A DNA stretch of 64,000 nt from Macrococcus carouselicus (GTDB taxonomy: Bacteria; Bacillota; Bacilli; Staphylococcales; Staphylococcaceae). The translations under genes were made by a program, and so were the position numbers. The notes under the pieces were generated by a model. The model saw nothing but the letters and a program-made list of their open reading frames with translations. It searched no databases and was not told where the DNA came from. The stretch covers positions 682,001 through 746,000 of the forward strand of contig NZ_SCWD01000001.1 of NCBI RefSeq assembly GCF_004359515.1, in the 5' to 3' direction. Below, one piece after another: positions 27,468-37,776 of the stretch (its first letter is position 1; every line of letters starts with the position of its first letter).

Positions 27468-27790
27468 AGCATCCGCTCAAGATAATGCAGATCGTGCTGC
27501 ACTGCTTTATATTTATCGAGGAAGACTTTCTTACTGGTCTTATCAAAGAAACATTCGACAGACAGCTCACGCATATGCTGAATCAGCAGTTTTAATTTAA
27601 GCTCGTTCATCAGTGGCAGTGCGACCACCTGATCCTCATTCATCTTCAGGTCAGTCAGATGGGCATCGACATGCTCCGTGAAAGGCTGAATATCAATGAC
27701 AAAATTAAATTCACGGCCCTTTTTTGCTGCTTCAAAGAATATTTCTATCTTTTTGATATCTTCATTTAAGGATTCTATATAATGTCGCAA
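27464..27790 (-). CDS. YppE-like protein (DUF1798)
   Basis: A 108-residue, mostly helical acidic protein (MRHYIESLNEDIKKIEIFFEAA at the start). It matches the YppE/DUF1798 family in length and in position between ypsA and recU. Function is unknown. It overlaps ypsA by 4 bases and is the first gene of the yppE-ypsA-gpsB run, diverging from recU across 77 bases. Confidence 0.7.
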   Translation of the reverse strand: MRHYIESLNEDIKKIEIFFEAAKKGREFNFVIDIQPFTEHVDAHLTDLKMNEDQVVALPLMNELKLKLLIQHMRELSVECFFDKTSKKVFLDKYKAVQHDLHYLERML

Positions 27791-27867
27791 TAGACGGCAC
27801 TTCCTTTCTGAAATTGTGGTAAAATCGTCTATATGCTCATCATACTAGATAAATAGGAAGTAATGAA

Positions 27868-28482
27868 ATGGTAAATTATCCGAACGGTAAAAAACATCCG
27901 TCTAAAGACTTAGTTACATCAGACTCTGAAAAGCGTAAGATAAACTATGGCAGACGAGGTATGTTTTTCGAAGAGGCCATCGATGCCTCCAATCAGTATT
28001 ATCTGTTGAATCAGATTGCAGTGATTCACAAACGGCCGACACCTGTCCAGATAGTGAAAGTCGATTATCCTAAAAGGAGCAAGGCTGTCATCAAGGAAGC
28101 CTATTTTAAGACGCCGTCAACAACGGATTACAATGGCATCTATAAAGGCAGATATCTTGATTTCGAGGCGAAGGAAACCAGGAACAAGACGAGTTTTCCG
28201 CTGCATAACATACATGAACACCAAGTCGAACATATGAAAGCTGTTACTGAGCAAGGAGGCATCTGTTTCCTGCTGATTCATTTCGCCGAATATGAAGAAG
28301 TCTACCTGCTTCCTTATCAACATTTTGAGGTCTACTGGCAGCGCATGACAGATGGTGGAAGAAAATCCATTACATTAACAGAAATCAGAAACGATGGTAT
28401 ATTAATACCGTATGGTTACAAGCCGAGACTTGATTATCTCGCAGCTTTGACTTTAAGAGAGTGGGGAAAAATAAATGGCTAA
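27868..28482 (+). CDS. recU: Holliday junction resolvase RecU
   Basis: A 204-residue structure-specific nuclease that resolves Holliday junctions during recombination and chromosome segregation. It has the family signature [14 protein letters not shown] near residue 30, the metal-binding [21 protein letters not shown], and HQVEHM. ATG is preceded by AGGAAG. Its last 8 bases overlap the start of pbp2, the classic recU-pbp2 operon of staphylococci. Confidence 0.95.
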   Translation: MVNYPNGKKHPSKDLVTSDSEKRKINYGRRGMFFEEAIDASNQYYLLNQIAVIHKRPTPVQIVKVDYPKRSKAVIKEAYFKTPSTTDYNGIYKGRYLDFEAKETRNKTSFPLHNIHEHQVEHMKAVTEQGGICFLLIHFAEYEEVYLLPYQHFEVYWQRMTDGGRKSITLTEIRNDGILIPYGYKPRLDYLAALTLREWGKING

Positions 28483-30928
28483 AAACAATAAAAGGAAACG
28501 TAGCACAAAAAGAACAATTTTACAGATTCTAGGTGGAATCTTAATCGCTTTCGCTGCACTGATGGTACTCGGTATCGGCATGTTTATTTATTACGCGTGG
28601 AAAGCGCCGTCCTTCAATGAAGCGAGCTTACGTGATCAGCTACCTACTAAGATCTATGATAAGAATAATGAACTGGCGACAGTTCTCTATATGGGGCAGC
28701 GCCGTGAAGAGGCCAAGTTTGCGGATATACCTGACCAGATGCGTAATGCTGTACTTGCAACAGAAGATAACCGCTTCTATGAACACGGTGCCCTTGACTT
28801 CAAACGTCTGACAGGCGCCGTCCTCAAAAACATCACCGGCGGTTTCGGCTCGCAGGGCGCTTCAACTTTGACGCAGCAGGTCGTCAAACGTTCTTTTCTG
28901 ACAGATAAGAAGTCCATCGAACGCAAGGCACAGGAAGCCTACCTCTCCTACCGTCTGGAGCAGGAATATGATAAAAATGAGATTTTCGAGATGTATCTGA
29001 ATAAAATCTATTATTCAGATGGTATATACGGCGTCAAGACAGCGGCCCACTATTATTTCAATAAGGATCTAAAGGATCTGTCACTGGCCGAGACTGCCTA
29101 TCTCGCCGGGCTGCCGCAGATTCCAAATGCTTATAATCTCTATGACCACCCGGAAGCAGCGGAAAGACGTAAAGATACAGTGCTTTATCTGATGAATCGT
29201 CATAACCGTATCACAAAGGAAGAGATGGAACAGGCGCAGGCACAGGACTTATCGGTTAATCTAGTACCACGTACTGCTGCGGAACGTCAGAATGTCGATC
29301 AGAATGACCCAGCCTTCGCTTCTTATATCAATATCATCAAACAGGAAATCAAGAATAACAAGGAATTTAAAGGTCAGTCTCTCAGTGATATTCTGACTAG
29401 CGGTCTCAGAATTTATACCAATATGGACCGAAATATCCAGCAGAACCTGCAGAATAATGTAGACAACTTAGCCGTCTACAAGAATAAGGATCAGCAGGCG
29501 GCGGCTACTATCCTCGATACAAAAACAGGAGGCCTCATCGCTATTTCCGGCGGCCGTAATTATCAGGATGTCGTAGACAGAAACTTAGCCATAGATCCTC
29601 ACGCTGTCGGTTCTATCATCAAACCTATCCTGAGTTACGGTCCTGTCATTGAGAACCTGAAATATCCGACGAACACGATGATTCAGGACGAAAAAGAACT
29701 CGATATCAACGGCAATACATTTAAAAACTATGATACAGAGAGTCATGGTATGGTGACAATGCGCGAAGCACTGCGCAAAAGTTACAACATCCCTGCCCTT
29801 AAGCTGTTCGAGACAGCTAAAAAAGAAATCGCACCGGATGCTTCTTATCACTTCGCAAAGAAACTCAATCTCCACTATGAGACGAGTGACCTAGGTCCGG
29901 CTGAAGCATTAGGAGGTGGCGCGTCTGAGTTTTCAACTGTTCAGATGGCAGCTGCTTTCTCAGCCTTCGGTAACAACGGTACTTACAATCAGGCGCATGC
30001 CATCCGTAAAGTGATGACCCGTGATGACGAAACAATCCAGTTCAGCCATACAACGCGTAAAGTGATGGAAGATTATACAGCATACATGATTACAGATATT
30101 CTGAAGGATGTCTTCACAATTGATGGTACTGCGACGGGTATGGCTCCGAACGGTGTGAATGTAGCCGGTAAAACAGGCACTGCCACATATGCAGATGAAT
30201 TCTACCAGAAATACCAGCTGCCTAGCGATGCAGCAAAAGATGTATGGATTTCAGGTTATTCACCTAACTACACAATGACCGTCTGGATGGGCTTTACAAA
30301 ACCTGCACAATATGGTGTGAACTCCTTCGTCGGCCATGTGGAACAGGCTTTACCACAGACGCTCTTTAAAACAGTGATGACTGAAATCAGTCCTATAGAT
30401 GGACAGGATTTTGTAAAGCCTGACTCAGTCATTGAAACCGGCAATGAGCTGCAGGTTAACGGCGGTTCTGTTTCCAATAAACCTATCACTTCTTCAGAAG
30501 TAAAAACAGAGGCTGCAGGTGCACAGACACCTGCAGCCTCTGTTAGAACTGAATCTCCTGCTGTCGCCCCGACTGCAGAACCGACGACTGAACGCGCTAC
30601 AACAGCTGCTCCGATGACTGAACGCGCTACAACAGCTGCTCCGACGACTGAACGCGCTACAACAGCTGCTCCGACGGCTGAACGCGCCACAACAGCTGCT
30701 CCGACGGCTGAACGCGCCACAACAGCTGCTCCGACGGCTGAACGCGCCACAACAGCTGCTCCGACGGCTGAGCGACCCACAACGGCTGCTCCGACGACTG
30801 AGCACCCCACAACGGCTGCTCCGACGACTGAGCGACCGACAACGGCTGCTCCGACGACTGAGCGACCCACAACGGCTGCTCCGACGACTGAGCGACCCAC
30901 AACGGCTGCACCTGCAAAAGCATCATAG
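28475..30928 (+). CDS. pbp2: Bifunctional penicillin-binding protein 2 with repeat-rich C-terminal tail
   Basis: Class A PBP of 817 residues that polymerises glycan strands from lipid II and cross-links peptides. A cytoplasmic start and membrane anchor (about 15-40) precede the glycosyltransferase domain ([10 protein letters not shown] with Glu 97, [12 protein letters not shown]). The transpeptidase has Ser 380 in VGSIIKP, SYN at 436 and KTGT at 566. From about residue 640 the protein is low-complexity. Residues 705-814 are eleven copies of a decapeptide of the type [10 protein letters not shown] or [10 protein letters not shown], ending AKAS. S. aureus PBP2 is about 90 residues shorter, as I recall. 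The tail is extracellular and may span the wall. Confidence 0.95.
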   Translation: MAKNNKRKRSTKRTILQILGGILIAFAALMVLGIGMFIYYAWKAPSFNEASLRDQLPTKIYDKNNELATVLYMGQRREEAKFADIPDQMRNAVLATEDNRFYEHGALDFKRLTGAVLKNITGGFGSQGASTLTQQVVKRSFLTDKKSIERKAQEAYLSYRLEQEYDKNEIFEMYLNKIYYSDGIYGVKTAAHYYFNKDLKDLSLAETAYLAGLPQIPNAYNLYDHPEAAERRKDTVLYLMNRHNRITKEEMEQAQAQDLSVNLVPRTAAERQNVDQNDPAFASYINIIKQEIKNNKEFKGQSLSDILTSGLRIYTNMDRNIQQNLQNNVDNLAVYKNKDQQAAATILDTKTGGLIAISGGRNYQDVVDRNLAIDPHAVGSIIKPILSYGPVIENLKYPTNTMIQDEKELDINGNTFKNYDTESHGMVTMREALRKSYNIPALKLFETAKKEIAPDASYHFAKKLNLHYETSDLGPAEALGGGASEFSTVQMAAAFSAFGNNGTYNQAHAIRKVMTRDDETIQFSHTTRKVMEDYTAYMITDILKDVFTIDGTATGMAPNGVNVAGKTGTATYADEFYQKYQLPSDAAKDVWISGYSPNYTMTVWMGFTKPAQYGVNSFVGHVEQALPQTLFKTVMTEISPIDGQDFVKPDSVIETGNELQVNGGSVSNKPITSSEVKTEAAGAQTPAASVRTESPAVAPTAEPTTERATTAAPMTERATTAAPTTERATTAAPTAERATTAAPTAERATTAAPTAERATTAAPTAERPTTAAPTTEHPTTAAPTTERPTTAAPTTERPTTAAPTTERPTTAAPAKAS
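30587..30916 (+). repeat. 30-bp tandem repeat array in the pbp2 3' end (11 copies)
   Basis: Eleven in-phase 30-bp units, each a decapeptide. Copies 1-6 encode TERATTAAP or AERATTAAP with ACAACAGCTGCT; copies 7-11 encode ERPTT or EHPTT with ACAACGGCTGCT. Units within each half are nearly identical in DNA, which indicates recent expansion by slippage or recombination. Confidence 0.95.
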
Positions 30929-30930
30929 CT

Positions 30931-30968
30931 AAAAGGGACTATCCTCAAAATGAAGATAGTCCCTTTTT
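30931..30968. terminator. Bidirectional terminator between pbp2 and the ypoC-like gene
   Basis: A 13-bp perfect stem (AAAAGGGACTATC / GATAGTCCCTTTT) with a loop of about 10 bases and T-rich flanks on both strands, between converging genes. Confidence 0.9.
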
Positions 30969-31293
30969 ATTTATTACGTTTATCACGAATCCGTTTTACT
31001 GCCGCTACTTTCTTGATTTCATCCCGCAATGTCTTCATCTGTTCAAAACGCATAAAATGAAAACTATTGGCTGAAATAAAATCATAACGTTCCACCATAT
31101 TCAGCGGTTTGTATTCCAGCTCTCCTACCCGTGCTGGATCCACAGGTCTGTCGTTCACTTCAAACAGCATCTCAATCAGCGCGGTCCGATACATTTCAAT
31201 CAGTTTCAGACCTTCTTCATGATGAAGAGATTTCTTATCTGCCAGCTGCTCCAGCTGTACTTCAAGCCGCTCAAAATACGCATCATTCTGCAT
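30967..31293 (-). CDS. YpoC-like protein
   Basis: A 108-residue helical protein in the ypoC position directly after nth, overlapping it by 11 bases. Residues ERYDFISANSFHFMRFEQMKTLRDEI and a basic tail (KRIRDKRNK) are seen. Function is unknown to me; a role in DNA metabolism is suggested only by its neighbours. ATG 31293 is chosen because AAGGTGA lies 7 bases upstream. Confidence 0.7.
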   Translation of the reverse strand: MQNDAYFERLEVQLEQLADKKSLHHEEGLKLIEMYRTALIEMLFEVNDRPVDPARVGELEYKPLNMVERYDFISANSFHFMRFEQMKTLRDEIKKVAAVKRIRDKRNK

Positions 31294-31942
31294 CAACAAT
31301 CACCTTCTTTCGTTTACGTCCTTCCCGGCAGTCAGCAAGTAAAGGACATACATTGCATTTAGGATTCTTCGCCGTGCAGTGATAACGTCCGAAGAAAATG
31401 AGCTGATGATGCGTCTGCGTCCAGCGGTCTATTGGTATTTGACGGCACAACGTCTCCTCGACTTCTGTCACATTGTCCTTCCAGCGACAGATGCCAAGAC
31501 GCTTTGATACACGTTCGACATGCGTATCGACAGCTAAAGCCGGCACGCCGAACGCCACAGAAACAACGACATTTGCGGTCTTCCTGCCTACTCCCGGCAG
31601 TTTGACAAGGTCACTGTGTTGTGTTGGCACCTGCCCATCATAGTCATCGATCAGAATGCGGCACAGAGCCTGAATATTCTTTGCTTTATTCCGGTAGAGC
31701 CCGATCGAACGAATATCTTCCATCAGCTCTTCGACGGATACATTCAGATAATCCTGCGGCGTATGATACTTCTGAAAAAGAGCTGCTGTTACACGGTTCA
31801 CAGTTGCATCTGTACACTGCGCAGACAAGAGGACTGCGATTGTAAGATCGAATGGATTGCGGTAGTTCAGTTCACATTCTGCATCCGGAAACATGTCAGC
31901 GATGACATTTATCAGTTCTAATGTTTTTTTCTTACTTAACAT
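31283..31942 (-). CDS. nth: Endonuclease III
   Basis: DNA glycosylase/AP lyase for oxidised pyrimidines, 219 residues. The helix-hairpin-helix contains the catalytic Lys (LPGVGRKTANVV), followed by the catalytic Asp (AVDTHVERVS). The C-terminal iron-sulfur loop CTAKNPKCNVCPLLADC has the Cys-x6-Cys-x2-Cys-x5-Cys spacing for a 4Fe-4S cluster. ATG 31942 follows GGAGA and lies inside the end of dnaD; an earlier in-frame start is less supported. Confidence 0.96.
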   Translation of the reverse strand: MLSKKKTLELINVIADMFPDAECELNYRNPFDLTIAVLLSAQCTDATVNRVTAALFQKYHTPQDYLNVSVEELMEDIRSIGLYRNKAKNIQALCRILIDDYDGQVPTQHSDLVKLPGVGRKTANVVVSVAFGVPALAVDTHVERVSKRLGICRWKDNVTEVEETLCRQIPIDRWTQTHHQLIFFGRYHCTAKNPKCNVCPLLADCREGRKRKKVIVDAE

Positions 31943-32588
31943 ACGGATTATCTCCATTCACCCAGTCAAACACTGGAAAATTCTCAATGGTTTTCGTCAT
32001 CTTCCGTCCCGTTCTGAAATCATCGCTGACTGTTTTCGAGTCATCGACAGTCTTCACATTTCTTTTCTGCCAGTTCAGCAGAATACGGTCGATATACTTA
32101 AAGCTGATTTTATCATGTGAGACCGCTTCACTGAGCGCTGCCTGAATAATCTCTGCAGAATGGTGATCAGTATCCAACCAGTGGCTCAAAGTCTGCATCT
32201 CTATCGGTGTAAGCGGCCGGCTGAAGGCAACCTCGAAGCGTTCAAACAGGGAATTGAAGTTCACTTCCTGAGATTCAGGCTTAATCGTTTTCAGATTCTG
32301 TAATTTCATATCAAGTGGTTCAAGCGACACACTTTCACTATACTGCTGGTTAGTGCGATCAACGTTAATAGCTATCAGGTCCTTCTGAATCAGTCCCTGA
32401 ATCTGAGCTGCGACCTGCTGAGTCGTCAAAGTCATCTCTTCAGCAAGCGTGTCGAAACTTGGCATCTCGTGCTGATGGTAACTGAGTAATTTCAGCAGCA
32501 TGACCAATTCAGTCTCGTTGATATCCAGGTGACGATAATCGCTGATGAGTAGTCTCGGAATTGAAAGATGTTGATTAATTAGCTGCAT
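31932..32588 (-). CDS. dnaD: Primosome protein DnaD
   Basis: Replication-initiation protein that remodels DNA and helps DnaB load the helicase. The 218-residue protein has an N-terminal winged-helix region (LLKLLSYHQHEMPSFDTLAEEM) and a C-terminal DnaD domain (LFERFEVAFSRPLTPIEMQ, HDKISFKYIDRILLNWQKR). It is followed by nth with an 11-base overlap, as in Bacillus and Staphylococcus. Confidence 0.93.
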   Translation of the reverse strand: MQLINQHLSIPRLLISDYRHLDINETELVMLLKLLSYHQHEMPSFDTLAEEMTLTTQQVAAQIQGLIQKDLIAINVDRTNQQYSESVSLEPLDMKLQNLKTIKPESQEVNFNSLFERFEVAFSRPLTPIEMQTLSHWLDTDHHSAEIIQAALSEAVSHDKISFKYIDRILLNWQKRNVKTVDDSKTVSDDFRTGRKMTKTIENFPVFDWVNGDNPYVK

Positions 32589-32600
32589 GGTCTCACCTAC

Positions 32601-32627
32601 AAGAAAACGCTAACCGACGTTAGCGTT
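32601..32627 (-). terminator. Terminator-like hairpin between asnS and dnaD
   Basis: Inverted repeat AACGCTAAC / GTTAGCGTT with TTTTCTTG after it on the minus strand. The T-tract is interrupted, so termination may be partial; plus-strand T-rich sequence also flanks it. Confidence 0.55.
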
Positions 32628-32634
32628 CTGTTTT

Positions 32635-33933
32635 TTATGGATAAAGTCTGTTCAGTAATCTTGGGAATGGGCTGGTTTCACGTACATGCTCCACGCCAGA
32701 AATCCAGGCTACTGTTCGCTCGAGACCTAAACCAAATCCTGAGTGCGGTACACTGCCGTATTTGCGTAAGTCCGTATAGTACGAATAGGCTGCCGGATCA
32801 AGGTCATGTTCTTTCAGACGTTCCTCCAGTAATGCAAGGTCGTTGATACGTTCAGAGCCGCCGATGATCTCACCATAACCTTCAGGCGCAATCAGGTCAG
32901 CACATTTCACTGTCCCTTCCTCTTCTTCGTTAGGCTCCATATAAAACGGCTTGATTTTAGTCGGGTAGTTGATGATAAAGACCGGCAAGTCGAAATGATT
33001 GGCGATTGCCGTCTCATGCGGTGCACCGAAATCATCGCCCCATTCGATATCATCGAAATCCATTTCCTTCAGCATCTTGATTGCCTCAGTATAGGTGATA
33101 CGAGGGAATGGTGCTTTTACTTTTTCCAGTTTCTCTGTATCACGACCGAGGAGTTTAAGGTCGAGCTTACAGTTCTCAAGTACGGACTGCACGATATAAC
33201 TTACATATTCTTCCTGTACTTTCAGACTGTCAGCGTGTTCGTAAAAGGCCATCTCAGGTTCAATCATCCAGAATTCGATTAAATGACGTCGGGTTTTAGA
33301 TTTCTCTGCACGGAATGTCGGTCCGAAAGAAAAGACTTTTCCGTGTGCCATCGCTGCCGCTTCCATATACAGCTGACCACTCTGCGAAAGAAAGGCGTCT
33401 TCCTCGAAATATTTCGTATGGAATAACTCACTTGTGCCTTCAGGTGCACTTCCCGTCAGAATTGGCGGGTCAATTTTGGTGAATCCTTCCTTGTTGAAGA
33501 ATTCATAGGTCGCACGGATGATTTCATTTCTGATTTTCATCACTGCGTGCTGACGTTTTGAGCGCAGCCATAAGTGACGATGATCCATCAGAAAGTCTGT
33601 ACCGTGTGCTTTCGGTGTAATCGGATAATCCACCGCTTCATGAATGATCTCAAGGTCTGTCACTTCCATCTCATAACCGAAATCTGAGCGCTCGTCTTCT
33701 TTGATAACGCCTGTAATATAGAGTGACGTCTCCTGTGTGATGCCTTTTGCTGTTTTAAACAGTTCTTCGCCGATATCTTCTTTAACAACGACTGCCTGCA
33801 TGAACCCTGTACCGTCTCGCAGCTGCAGGAATGCAATCTTACCGCTTGAACGTTTATTCAGAATCCATGCACCAAGTGTCACGGTCTGACCGACATAATC
33901 GGCTGATTGATTGATCGAAATTTTTTCTGCCAT
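32635..33933 (-). CDS. asnS: Asparaginyl-tRNA synthetase
   Basis: Class IIb aminoacyl-tRNA synthetase of 432 residues. An N-terminal OB-fold anticodon-binding domain ([20 protein letters not shown]-like) leads to the catalytic core. Motif 2 is [21 protein letters not shown] and motif 3 is [12 protein letters not shown]. AsnRS is told from AspRS by [10 protein letters not shown] and the [17 protein letters not shown] region. It lies 2 bases after aspB. Confidence 0.96.
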   Translation of the reverse strand: MAEKISINQSADYVGQTVTLGAWILNKRSSGKIAFLQLRDGTGFMQAVVVKEDIGEELFKTAKGITQETSLYITGVIKEDERSDFGYEMEVTDLEIIHEAVDYPITPKAHGTDFLMDHRHLWLRSKRQHAVMKIRNEIIRATYEFFNKEGFTKIDPPILTGSAPEGTSELFHTKYFEEDAFLSQSGQLYMEAAAMAHGKVFSFGPTFRAEKSKTRRHLIEFWMIEPEMAFYEHADSLKVQEEYVSYIVQSVLENCKLDLKLLGRDTEKLEKVKAPFPRITYTEAIKMLKEMDFDDIEWGDDFGAPHETAIANHFDLPVFIINYPTKIKPFYMEPNEEEEGTVKCADLIAPEGYGEIIGGSERINDLALLEERLKEHDLDPAAYSYYTDLRKYGSVPHSGFGLGLERTVAWISGVEHVRETSPFPRLLNRLYP

Positions 33934-33935
33934 GC

Positions 33936-35117
33936 TTATTTCTCCATTCTGTCTGTTACAAATTTTTTGATTCTGGAAATTGCTTCTGTCATTGAATCAA
34001 GGTCAGTCGCATACGACATGCGAATGTTGTCCGGTGAACCAAAGCTTGAGCCTGGTACAACAGCAACGAGTGATTCCTCAAGAAGTTTTTCAACGAATGC
34101 ATCGGCACTATCTAATCCGCAGAGCTTCACCGTTTCTTTCACGTTTGGATACAAATAGAAAGCACCTTGCGGCTTGATACATTCAATGCCTGGGATCTCC
34201 ATCAGTAACGGATAGATTGTCTCAAGACGGGATTTGAATGTCGCATTCATTTCCTGAAGGAAAGTCTGATCGCCATCGTAAGCTTCTATCGCAGCCCATT
34301 GTGAAGGGGTGGTCGGATTGCTGGTGGAATGACTGGACAGATCCGTCATCGCTTTGATCAGCTGCCTGTCTCCGGCCGCATAACCGATGCGCCAGCCAGT
34401 CATTGAATGACTTTTTGAGACACCATTAATGATGACTGTCAGTGCTTTAATAGCCTCACCCAGTGATGCAATGCTGATATGTTCACCGTCGTAGACAAGT
34501 GTCTCATAAATTTCATCTGATACAACGACAATGTTATGTCTGACTGCCCAATCCGCTACTGCCTTAAGTTCTTCCTTCGTATAGAGAGAACCCGTCGGAT
34601 TGCTTGGTGTGTTCAGAATCAGCGCTTTAGTCTTATCCGTCATCACACTGTTCAGCTTATCTGGCGTCACCTTGAATGCTGTTGATTCATCAGTCCCTAC
34701 ATAGACAGGTTTTCCGCCTGCCAGTTTAACCTGTTCTGGATAGCTTACCCAGTATGGGATAGGAATGATCACTTCATCTCCTTCGTCAAGAATAGACTGA
34801 AAAAGATTATAAAGGGCATGCTTCGCTCCCGACGCCACCATAATCTCACTGACGTCATAATTTAAGCCGTCACGCTCGAGTTTTCCCTGAATAGCCTGCT
34901 TCAGCTTAGGAAGGCCCCCAGCCGGGGTATATTTCGTCTTACCTTCTTCAACCGCTCTGAAGGCCGCCTGAATGATATTGTCAGGTGTATTGAAATCAGG
35001 TTCCCCTGCCGCCAGACCAATCACCGGCTGGCCACTGGCCTTCAGTTCGTTCGCTTTAGCAGTGATCGCTAAAGTCGACGATGGTGTCAACTTCTGTACT
35101 CGCTCTGATAATTGCAT
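33936..35117 (-). CDS. aspB: Pyridoxal-phosphate aspartate aminotransferase
   Basis: Class I aminotransferase of 393 residues, interconverting aspartate and oxaloacetate with 2-oxoglutarate/glutamate. Features are [15 protein letters not shown], the PLP-phosphate contacts ([10 protein letters not shown]), NTPSNPTG, the PLP-stacking [13 protein letters not shown], the Schiff-base Lys in [16 protein letters not shown], and the substrate Arg in NIRMSYA. Its position upstream of asnS couples aspartate/asparagine metabolism to tRNA charging. Confidence 0.93.
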   Translation of the reverse strand: MQLSERVQKLTPSSTLAITAKANELKASGQPVIGLAAGEPDFNTPDNIIQAAFRAVEEGKTKYTPAGGLPKLKQAIQGKLERDGLNYDVSEIMVASGAKHALYNLFQSILDEGDEVIIPIPYWVSYPEQVKLAGGKPVYVGTDESTAFKVTPDKLNSVMTDKTKALILNTPSNPTGSLYTKEELKAVADWAVRHNIVVVSDEIYETLVYDGEHISIASLGEAIKALTVIINGVSKSHSMTGWRIGYAAGDRQLIKAMTDLSSHSTSNPTTPSQWAAIEAYDGDQTFLQEMNATFKSRLETIYPLLMEIPGIECIKPQGAFYLYPNVKETVKLCGLDSADAFVEKLLEESLVAVVPGSSFGSPDNIRMSYATDLDSMTEAISRIKKFVTDRMEK

Positions 35118-35176
35118 TTCTACAGCTCCTTAAACATGATACCTTCAGTTTACCAAATAAGATGCAGCAGGTTAAA

Positions 35177-37765
35177 TTATTTATGACTTCCCTTCATGTT
35201 TTTATCCACCAGTTCCAGAAATTCCGTCACATCTCCGCGTTTAACATCGTATTTCGATAGCACACTGCTGAATATCTTCTGGTAGCCTGCTTCCACAAGT
35301 CTTCGGTCCATACAGAGAATGATGCCATTATCTTCTTCTCTTCTAATCAGACGACCCGCTGCCTGACGTATTTTAGTTGCCGCATAAGGCAGCTGGTAAT
35401 CATTGAAACTATCCTGCAGCTCGTCTTTCATCAGCAGGATGCGCTTGTCACTTGGATGAATAAAAGGAATGGTGACAATCATGACACACTTAAAATCCGC
35501 TGACTGATAATCAAGTCCCTCATAAAATGACTGAGTACCGAGCAAGACGGCACTATCCATCTGGTTGAACTGATTAAGCAGTTTGTGTGCATTTGACTGC
35601 GGCGTCTGAGCGATGAGCATGGTCTCTGTCACATCCTGCAGATAGCTCTCCACTTCAGCGATCATCTGGTAGTTATTAAAGAGTATCATCATCTTTTTCT
35701 GTCCCGTCGCAAGATAAGATGAAATATAGAGAACCACCTGTTCAATATAATCTGTATGATCCTGGTAATTGTAATTCGGCATATCGTCAGGAATAAAAAA
35801 GGTTACCTTATGATCTCGCGACAGAGGGTCGAAGATAACTACTTCTTTCTCCTGACCTTTCAGGAGCGGCGTGAGATGTGCGATGGACTGATTGAATACG
35901 AGAGAGCCGGACAGCAAGGTCAGCGACTCAAAATGACCGAACAGCTGCATGCTGAAGATATCCTTCAGTTTCTTATCCTTGATATAGACAGAGGCTGACG
36001 TATAGTTCCGGCCTCCCTCCACAAAAACCAGGTGCTGACTGGCAAGCGCGCTCACCATCTGCTGATAAATCTGATGGACAAAGTTAACCTCCCTGTTGAC
36101 CATACGATTCAGCTGCAGCTGATCAGTCATCCTCTTGAATACCGTCATCTGTCTCAATATTTCGAGGAGTGTGGCATTTGACTTCAGGAGCTGAAATTTC
36201 TGATCACTTCCTATATGAATCTCCTGGAAGAACTGTTCATTCAGCTGCTCAACGTACTGTATCACAGATTTCAGCTCGAAATGAGACACTGTCAGTTCAG
36301 CCAGTCTTTTCTTGGATTCACCAAGCTCGTGATAGGCGCTGAAGACGATGCCCTCCTCTTTTGACAGCTGGGACAGATGATATTTCACCGTCTGATAATT
36401 CCATACTGTATAGGTGTGATCCAGTGCGACCTCCTGCAGCTGATGACCTTCATCAATAATCAGGTGACTGAACTGGCCAGGGAAGCCTTCCTTACCGGAG
36501 TGCAGAAGATGTGAATGGTTGGTCACACCGATAATGGCGGTATCCACCTGACGGATATCCTGATAAAGATACGTATCCTGCCTGCCCTTGTACAGTGTAC
36601 GCATCAGCTCGAGATAGATCTTGCGCCCTCCGTTGATATTCAGCTGACTGATATCACCGGACTGATCTGACAGCAGGAAGATCAGCAGCTGCATCTTCAG
36701 CAGCAGAATATCATGATTTTCCTTCGGATCGTCCAGAATAAACTTGACGAACTCCACTGAGATATAGTTGCGTTTACTTTTCAGCAGCATAAGAGGTAAC
36801 GGCTTGCCGATTGTCCGTTCAATCAGTTTGGCATCTGCCTGTATCAGCTGCTGCTGCAAAGCTCTTGTCGCAGTTGTCAGTAATATATTGTCTCCGTGCT
36901 CGGCCAGATAATAGGTCGCTGCCACGAGATAGGCCAGTGACTTGCCGCTGCCGACCTCCGCTTCAATCAGCTGCATGTCGTCATTCGTCATTGTCTCAAA
37001 TATCAGTTCGGCGAGATACAACTGCTCCTGCCGGTAATGAAGCTGGTTGACTTCAATGACCTGTCTATAAAATTCACCGAGCGACAGATCAATCTTCACT
37101 TTTTCCGCCATAAGAACAGTCGGTTTATAGAATAATCCTTTCAGACTGGGATAATCACTCTGTCCCTTATAATCTGAAATAAGGGGGAACAGCAGCTGTT
37201 CAATATCGTTTCTCATCTTCTTCGCCAAGTGATAAAGCTGTATCAATGTCTCTTTCGGTAATGAGCGCAGCTTTTCTACTGCCAACTGCATCAGTTCCGC
37301 AGTTGCCTGAGCATCTGCTATCGCACTATGCGCATCAACCAGATTGACACCCAGGTTCTGCGCGAGAATACTGAGCTGATAACTTTCAGCCTCAGGATAA
37401 ACAATCTTAAACAGATCGACCGTATCAATGCAGAAACGCGGCTTAAATGTCACACCCGCTTTGTCAAATACTGCAGTCAGAAAAGTGAGGTCAAAATTGA
37501 TATTATGAGCAACGAATACTTTATCCTGCAGCCGGGAAAGTATCTCCGGCATGATGTCACTGAAAGCGGGTGCATCTTTGACAGTCTCATCGCTGATACC
37601 TGTCAATGATTCAATAAAGGGTGAAATCGCCTGTTCAGTGAAGATATAGCTGTCATAGCGGTCTATGATCTTCATATCATCCATCACAATGATGCCGATC
37701 TGTATGATATCATCCACCGCAATATTGTTACCTGTCGTTTCTATATCGACGACTGCGTACTGCAT
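35177..37765 (-). CDS. dinG: DinG-family exonuclease/helicase
   Basis: A fusion of an N-terminal DEDDh exonuclease (VVDIETTGNN, HNINFDLTFL, HSAIADAQATAEL; residues about 1-170) and a C-terminal XPD-like superfamily 2 helicase. The helicase has a Walker A-type AEVGSGKSLAYL, DEGH-box IIDEGHQ, and late motifs ATKIRQAAGRLIRREED. The four Fe-S cysteines of E. coli DinG are not apparent, as in Gram-positive DinG, which act mainly as nucleases. ATG 37765 is preferred over GTG 37771 because of the GGAGG spacing. Length, 862 residues. Confidence 0.9.
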   Translation of the reverse strand: MQYAVVDIETTGNNIAVDDIIQIGIIVMDDMKIIDRYDSYIFTEQAISPFIESLTGISDETVKDAPAFSDIMPEILSRLQDKVFVAHNINFDLTFLTAVFDKAGVTFKPRFCIDTVDLFKIVYPEAESYQLSILAQNLGVNLVDAHSAIADAQATAELMQLAVEKLRSLPKETLIQLYHLAKKMRNDIEQLLFPLISDYKGQSDYPSLKGLFYKPTVLMAEKVKIDLSLGEFYRQVIEVNQLHYRQEQLYLAELIFETMTNDDMQLIEAEVGSGKSLAYLVAATYYLAEHGDNILLTTATRALQQQLIQADAKLIERTIGKPLPLMLLKSKRNYISVEFVKFILDDPKENHDILLLKMQLLIFLLSDQSGDISQLNINGGRKIYLELMRTLYKGRQDTYLYQDIRQVDTAIIGVTNHSHLLHSGKEGFPGQFSHLIIDEGHQLQEVALDHTYTVWNYQTVKYHLSQLSKEEGIVFSAYHELGESKKRLAELTVSHFELKSVIQYVEQLNEQFFQEIHIGSDQKFQLLKSNATLLEILRQMTVFKRMTDQLQLNRMVNREVNFVHQIYQQMVSALASQHLVFVEGGRNYTSASVYIKDKKLKDIFSMQLFGHFESLTLLSGSLVFNQSIAHLTPLLKGQEKEVVIFDPLSRDHKVTFFIPDDMPNYNYQDHTDYIEQVVLYISSYLATGQKKMMILFNNYQMIAEVESYLQDVTETMLIAQTPQSNAHKLLNQFNQMDSAVLLGTQSFYEGLDYQSADFKCVMIVTIPFIHPSDKRILLMKDELQDSFNDYQLPYAATKIRQAAGRLIRREEDNGIILCMDRRLVEAGYQKIFSSVLSKYDVKRGDVTEFLELVDKNMKGSHK

Positions 37766-37776
37766 GCCCACCCCTC

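Noticed and set aside
30268-30948. Long minus-strand frame rich in Val/Ala/Arg opposite the end of pbp2
   Set aside because: It is the antisense reading of the 30-bp repeats; their composition keeps all frames open. No binding site and no known domain.
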